DNA of 9,335 nucleotides, from positions 1 to 9,335 of the forward strand of contig CAIYWO010000393.1 of the NCBI GenBank assembly GCA_903929925.1, given 5' to 3'. A model generated the notes under the pieces. That model made no database searches, was not told the DNA's origin, and worked only from the letters and a program-made list of their open reading frames with translations. Within the stretch, counting starts at the first letter, position 1. Each line of letters begins with the position of its first letter. Below are positions 7,116 through 9,335 of this stretch, piece after piece. The position numbers were made by a program, and so were the translations under genes. The stretch comes from an uncultured beta proteobacterium. GTDB taxonomy: Bacteria > Pseudomonadota > Gammaproteobacteria > Burkholderiales > Burkholderiaceae_B.

Positions 7116-7976
7116 ATGGCACCAAAACTCCCACGTGATAATGCTCAAACAGCTGGACAATTTATCGCGGCGACGCACGGAGATCAGGATGCCAAACAGT
7201 ATGGGGAGTCCTACCACCTAGCCTTTGCTGATCATGCGTTTTTGAGTCGCCCGGAAGTCCGTGGAATTCGCTTTGAACTCGAACTACTCAAGCCTGATCT
7301 GGCTCTGCGCGAGAGAGCCATTGATCACACCATCGTCGTCTTTGGTTCAGCGCGCTTTGTGAGCAAAGCGGAAGCCGAAAAAATGGTGCTAGAGGCTTCG
7401 GACGATAACGCACGCTTAAAAGCCAATACAGCCCTAGAAAATAGCAATCACTACGAATCTGCGCGCGAATTTGGTCATTTGGTGGCACGCTATAACCGGA
7501 CTCAGCCGGATGCACACAATCGTTTGCATATCTGTACTGGTGGTGGCCCCGGCATTATGGAAGCGGCTAACCGAGGGGCCTTCGAATCAGGCGACTTAAC
7601 AATCGGTCTAAATATCAGCTTGCCGCGCGAACAGAATCCAAATCCTTACATCACACCTGGCTTAGCGTTTCGCTTCCACTACTTCGCGTTACGCAAAATG
7701 CACTTTGTCATGCGTGCGCGAGCGATCGTGGTCTACCCCGGGGGCTTCGGCTCCTTTGATGAGCTCTTCGAAGTGCTGACCTTGATACAAACAAAGAAGA
7801 TCGAGCCTCTTCCTGTTATTTTGGTTGATGCCCTGCATTGGCAGACAGTCGTGAGATTCGACCTCTTAGTCAATCAAGAGCTTATTGACATAAACGATCT
7901 TAAGATCATTCATTTTGTCGATACAGCAAGTGAGGCCTGGTCCATTATCCAAGACTGGTACGCACTCGTTGAATAA
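7116..7976 (+). CDS. LOG-family (TIGR00730-type) nucleotide-binding Rossmann protein
   Basis: The frame can be read from TTG 7068, but ATG 7116 has AGG (7106-7108) seven bases upstream and gives 286 residues. Numbered from 7116, VVFGSAR (74-80) is the first strand of the Rossmann core. GGGPGIMEAANRGA (142-155) and PGGFGSFDE (208-216) are the two hallmark LOG motifs. The family cleaves ribose-5-phosphate from nucleoside monophosphates; members serve in cytokinin activation or in nucleotide salvage. The acidic residue of PGGxGSxxE is present (Glu216), so activity is plausible. An N-terminal extension of about 70 residues precedes the core, longer than in short plant-type LOG proteins. It stands alone on the plus strand between two minus-strand catabolic genes and its role there is not evident. 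Confidence 0.9.
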   Translation: MAPKLPRDNAQTAGQFIAATHGDQDAKQYGESYHLAFADHAFLSRPEVRGIRFELELLKPDLALRERAIDHTIVVFGSARFVSKAEAEKMVLEASDDNARLKANTALENSNHYESAREFGHLVARYNRTQPDAHNRLHICTGGGPGIMEAANRGAFESGDLTIGLNISLPREQNPNPYITPGLAFRFHYFALRKMHFVMRARAIVVYPGGFGSFDELFEVLTLIQTKKIEPLPVILVDALHWQTVVRFDLLVNQELIDINDLKIIHFVDTASEAWSIIQDWYALVE

Positions 7977-7977
7977 A

Positions 7978-8754
7978 TCAATGTGTCGTATCGGTATTGA
8001 TATTGTTTAGCTGCCAGTCCCGCCTGAACGACTCCCGATAACTAAAGCGCTCAGCCGGGTGCACGCTGACAGCCAATTCGACGAGTTCATCACGCTCATC
8101 CAAGTAGCGACGGGCAATCCACAAACCGGCAGTACGCGCCGAGACGCCCAGTTTTTTAGCTAGTTGTGCATTGAGCACCATCGCACGGATTTCTTGCTGG
8201 ACAGCCTTGATGGTGCAATTAAATTGCTTTTCGAGAATGCGATAGAGCGGCTCTCGCATTGCACCTTTCACGCCCTCTAAGGAGCGAAATCGAGGGGCAA
8301 CATACACATCCGTCAAACAGATTGGCTGTGTCTGACCATCTTGATAACGCAAGCCTTCGATATGCAACCAAGTCTCGCCTCGGTTTACCTCTAATAACTT
8401 CGCGAGCGCACCATCAACATGCAAGAGCTGTGACCCCGTGACTTGAAGCGTTGTCTCGCTCGCATACTGTCGCAAGTCGGTGATTCCCGTCATCGTTTGC
8501 GTATATTGTTTGACCGGGCGTCGCGCTAACACCCGACTACCTACGCCCGGCTGTCGCACGACTAAACCTTGATGCACCAATTGTTTGACCGCCTCGCGTA
8601 CCGTAAACCGCGACACGCCGAACTGTGCGCAGAGCTCGAACTCCGTGGGAAGCAAACTGCCAACGCCATACCGCCCATTCTCGATCTCGTCAAAGAGCGT
8701 GCGGGCGACCTGCACATAACGTGGGACAGATAAAGAAGACTCCACTCTAGTCAT
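7978..8754 (-). CDS. GntR-family transcriptional regulator, HutC/UTRA type
   Basis: A 258-residue regulator. The winged helix-turn-helix spans about residues 12-78. It includes SLLPTEFELCAQFGVSRFTV, the recognition helix VSRFTVREAVKQL (46-58), and the wing GLVVRQPGVGSRV (63-75). The UTRA effector domain covers about 95-245, containing ICLTDVYVAP (144-153) and the terminal strands around ELVELAVSVHP. HutC-type members usually repress catabolic operons until a small acid or sugar effector binds. ATG 8754 has AGG eight bases upstream (8763-8765). It follows the CoA-transferase by 31 bases on the same strand and may be co-transcribed with it or autoregulated from the palindrome at 8783. It converges with the LOG gene with one base between the ends. 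Confidence 0.93.
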   Translation of the reverse strand: MTRVESSLSVPRYVQVARTLFDEIENGRYGVGSLLPTEFELCAQFGVSRFTVREAVKQLVHQGLVVRQPGVGSRVLARRPVKQYTQTMTGITDLRQYASETTLQVTGSQLLHVDGALAKLLEVNRGETWLHIEGLRYQDGQTQPICLTDVYVAPRFRSLEGVKGAMREPLYRILEKQFNCTIKAVQQEIRAMVLNAQLAKKLGVSARTAGLWIARRYLDERDELVELAVSVHPAERFSYRESFRRDWQLNNINTDTTH

Positions 8755-8782
8755 TGCAAAAACCTATTCATTAAAACAACTT

Positions 8783-8794
8783 GTCCTATAAGAC
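8783..8794. promoter_or_regulatory. Candidate GntR operator, GTCCTATAAGAC
   Basis: A 12-base inverted repeat with one mismatched pair, of the form GTCyTATArGAC. It overlaps the last codons and stop of the CoA-transferase and lies about 28 bases upstream of the GntR start. A short AT-centred palindrome next to its own regulator gene fits HutC-type autoregulation. No second copy was spotted in front of the FAH or LOG genes. Confidence 0.4.
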
Positions 8795-9335
8795 GGCATG
8801 ATCACGTAAAAACTTGATCTGCTCTGCAGTGAACCCGGCGCCGGTCAGCAAGGCGTCTGTATCTGCACCCATCTCAGGTGCAGCGCGTAATGGTGCAGGG
8901 TCTCCAGAGCAACGAATCGGTGCGGCAACACCCAGCACCTCGGAGCCATCTGCTCTCGCAGTCTTCACAACGCCTTGTCGGGAATGCACAAACGGATTGT
9001 CTAGCGCCTGTGCAACGTCATAGACCGGGGATGCAGGCACCTTGCCAGCAAACTTGTTCATCCAGTTCGCGGTCGTGTCCGTCAATGTCACGCTCTCTAT
9101 GTCAGCATTAAACTGATCGCGATTCTCCAGACGGGCTTTATAGGAGCTGTATTCAGGCCGCTGAGCCCATTCCGGTTTGCCGAGTTCCTTCGCTAGAACT
9201 GGCCAAAACTTTTCTTTATTGCACATAATAAAGAGCCAGCCATCTTTTGTCGGATACAACTGGCTTGGCACAAGAGACGGGTGCCCAGAACGCGGAGCCC
9301 TACCAGTGACATGACCGCCATTCAAATACCAAGTC
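8786..9335 (-). CDS. CaiB/BaiF family III CoA-transferase, C-terminal part (runs off the right edge)
   Basis: 182 residues are visible; the frame remains open to the edge (TWYLNGGHVTG), so the apparent TTG at 9325 is not the start. Segments typical of the family are the GHPSLVPSQLYPTKDGWLFI stretch, then a helix-rich region with GKPEWAQRP, a KVPASPVYDVAQALDNPF hinge, and the C-terminal VLGVAAPIRCSGDP and GADTDALL. These enzymes move CoA between organic acids, activating a carboxylate for breakdown. The catalytic Asp lies in the missing N-terminal half, so activity cannot be judged. It ends in TAG inside the candidate GntR operator and precedes the regulator on the same strand. Together with the FAH-family hydrolase it suggests organic-acid catabolism. 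The donor and acceptor are unknown. Confidence 0.92.
   Translation of the reverse strand, partial: TWYLNGGHVTGRAPRSGHPSLVPSQLYPTKDGWLFIMCNKEKFWPVLAKELGKPEWAQRPEYSSYKARLENRDQFNADIESVTLTDTTANWMNKFAGKVPASPVYDVAQALDNPFVHSRQGVVKTARADGSEVLGVAAPIRCSGDPAPLRAAPEMGADTDALLTGAGFTAEQIKFLRDHAVL

Noticed and set aside
7977..8001. Inverted repeat ATCAAT...ATTGAT between the LOG and GntR genes, considered as a terminator.
   Set aside because: Only six AT-rich pairs with a 13-base loop and no T-tract, and mostly inside the GntR coding end.
9323..9325. TTG as start of the CoA-transferase.
   Set aside because: The frame is open to the window edge and the protein begins mid-domain relative to the family, so the gene is cut by the window.

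Overview
The window looks like a moderate-GC proteobacterium, most likely a betaproteobacterium of the Burkholderiales (Alcaligenaceae-like). This is inferred from the catabolic genes on the right (fumarylacetoacetate hydrolase family, HutC-type GntR regulator, CaiB/BaiF CoA-transferase), a combination common in that group. No rRNA, tRNA, CRISPR array or insertion sequence was seen, and coding density is very high: no gene-free stretch exceeds about 110 bases.

Left two thirds (1-6185): a divergent pair of operons fired from one compact promoter region near 1780. Leftward are an MDR-type dehydrogenase lacking the usual zinc ligands (719-1720), a QueD/6-pyruvoyl-tetrahydropterin-synthase-like protein whose catalytic residues are replaced (311-709), and the start of a family-4 glycosyltransferase cut by the window edge (1-278). 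Rightward are a short OpgH/MdoH-like membrane glucosyltransferase (1826-3568), an NdvA/ChvA-type glucan exporter of the ABC superfamily (3565-5334) and a class I SAM methyltransferase (5331-6185), with ATGA overlaps at both junctions. Together they read as a dedicated pathway that makes a glycosylated, methylated compound or polymer and exports it. The product is unknown to me. This is the best candidate here for an undescribed system.

Right third (6190-9335): FAH-family hydrolase (minus), LOG-family Rossmann protein (plus), GntR/HutC regulator (minus) and the C-terminal half of a CaiB/BaiF CoA-transferase (minus). The regulator, CoA-transferase and hydrolase look like part of a small organic-acid or aromatic-acid catabolic module. 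A near-perfect 12-bp palindrome at the CoA-transferase/GntR junction is a plausible operator. The two regions meet tail to tail at 6185/6190 with only four bases between the stop codons.
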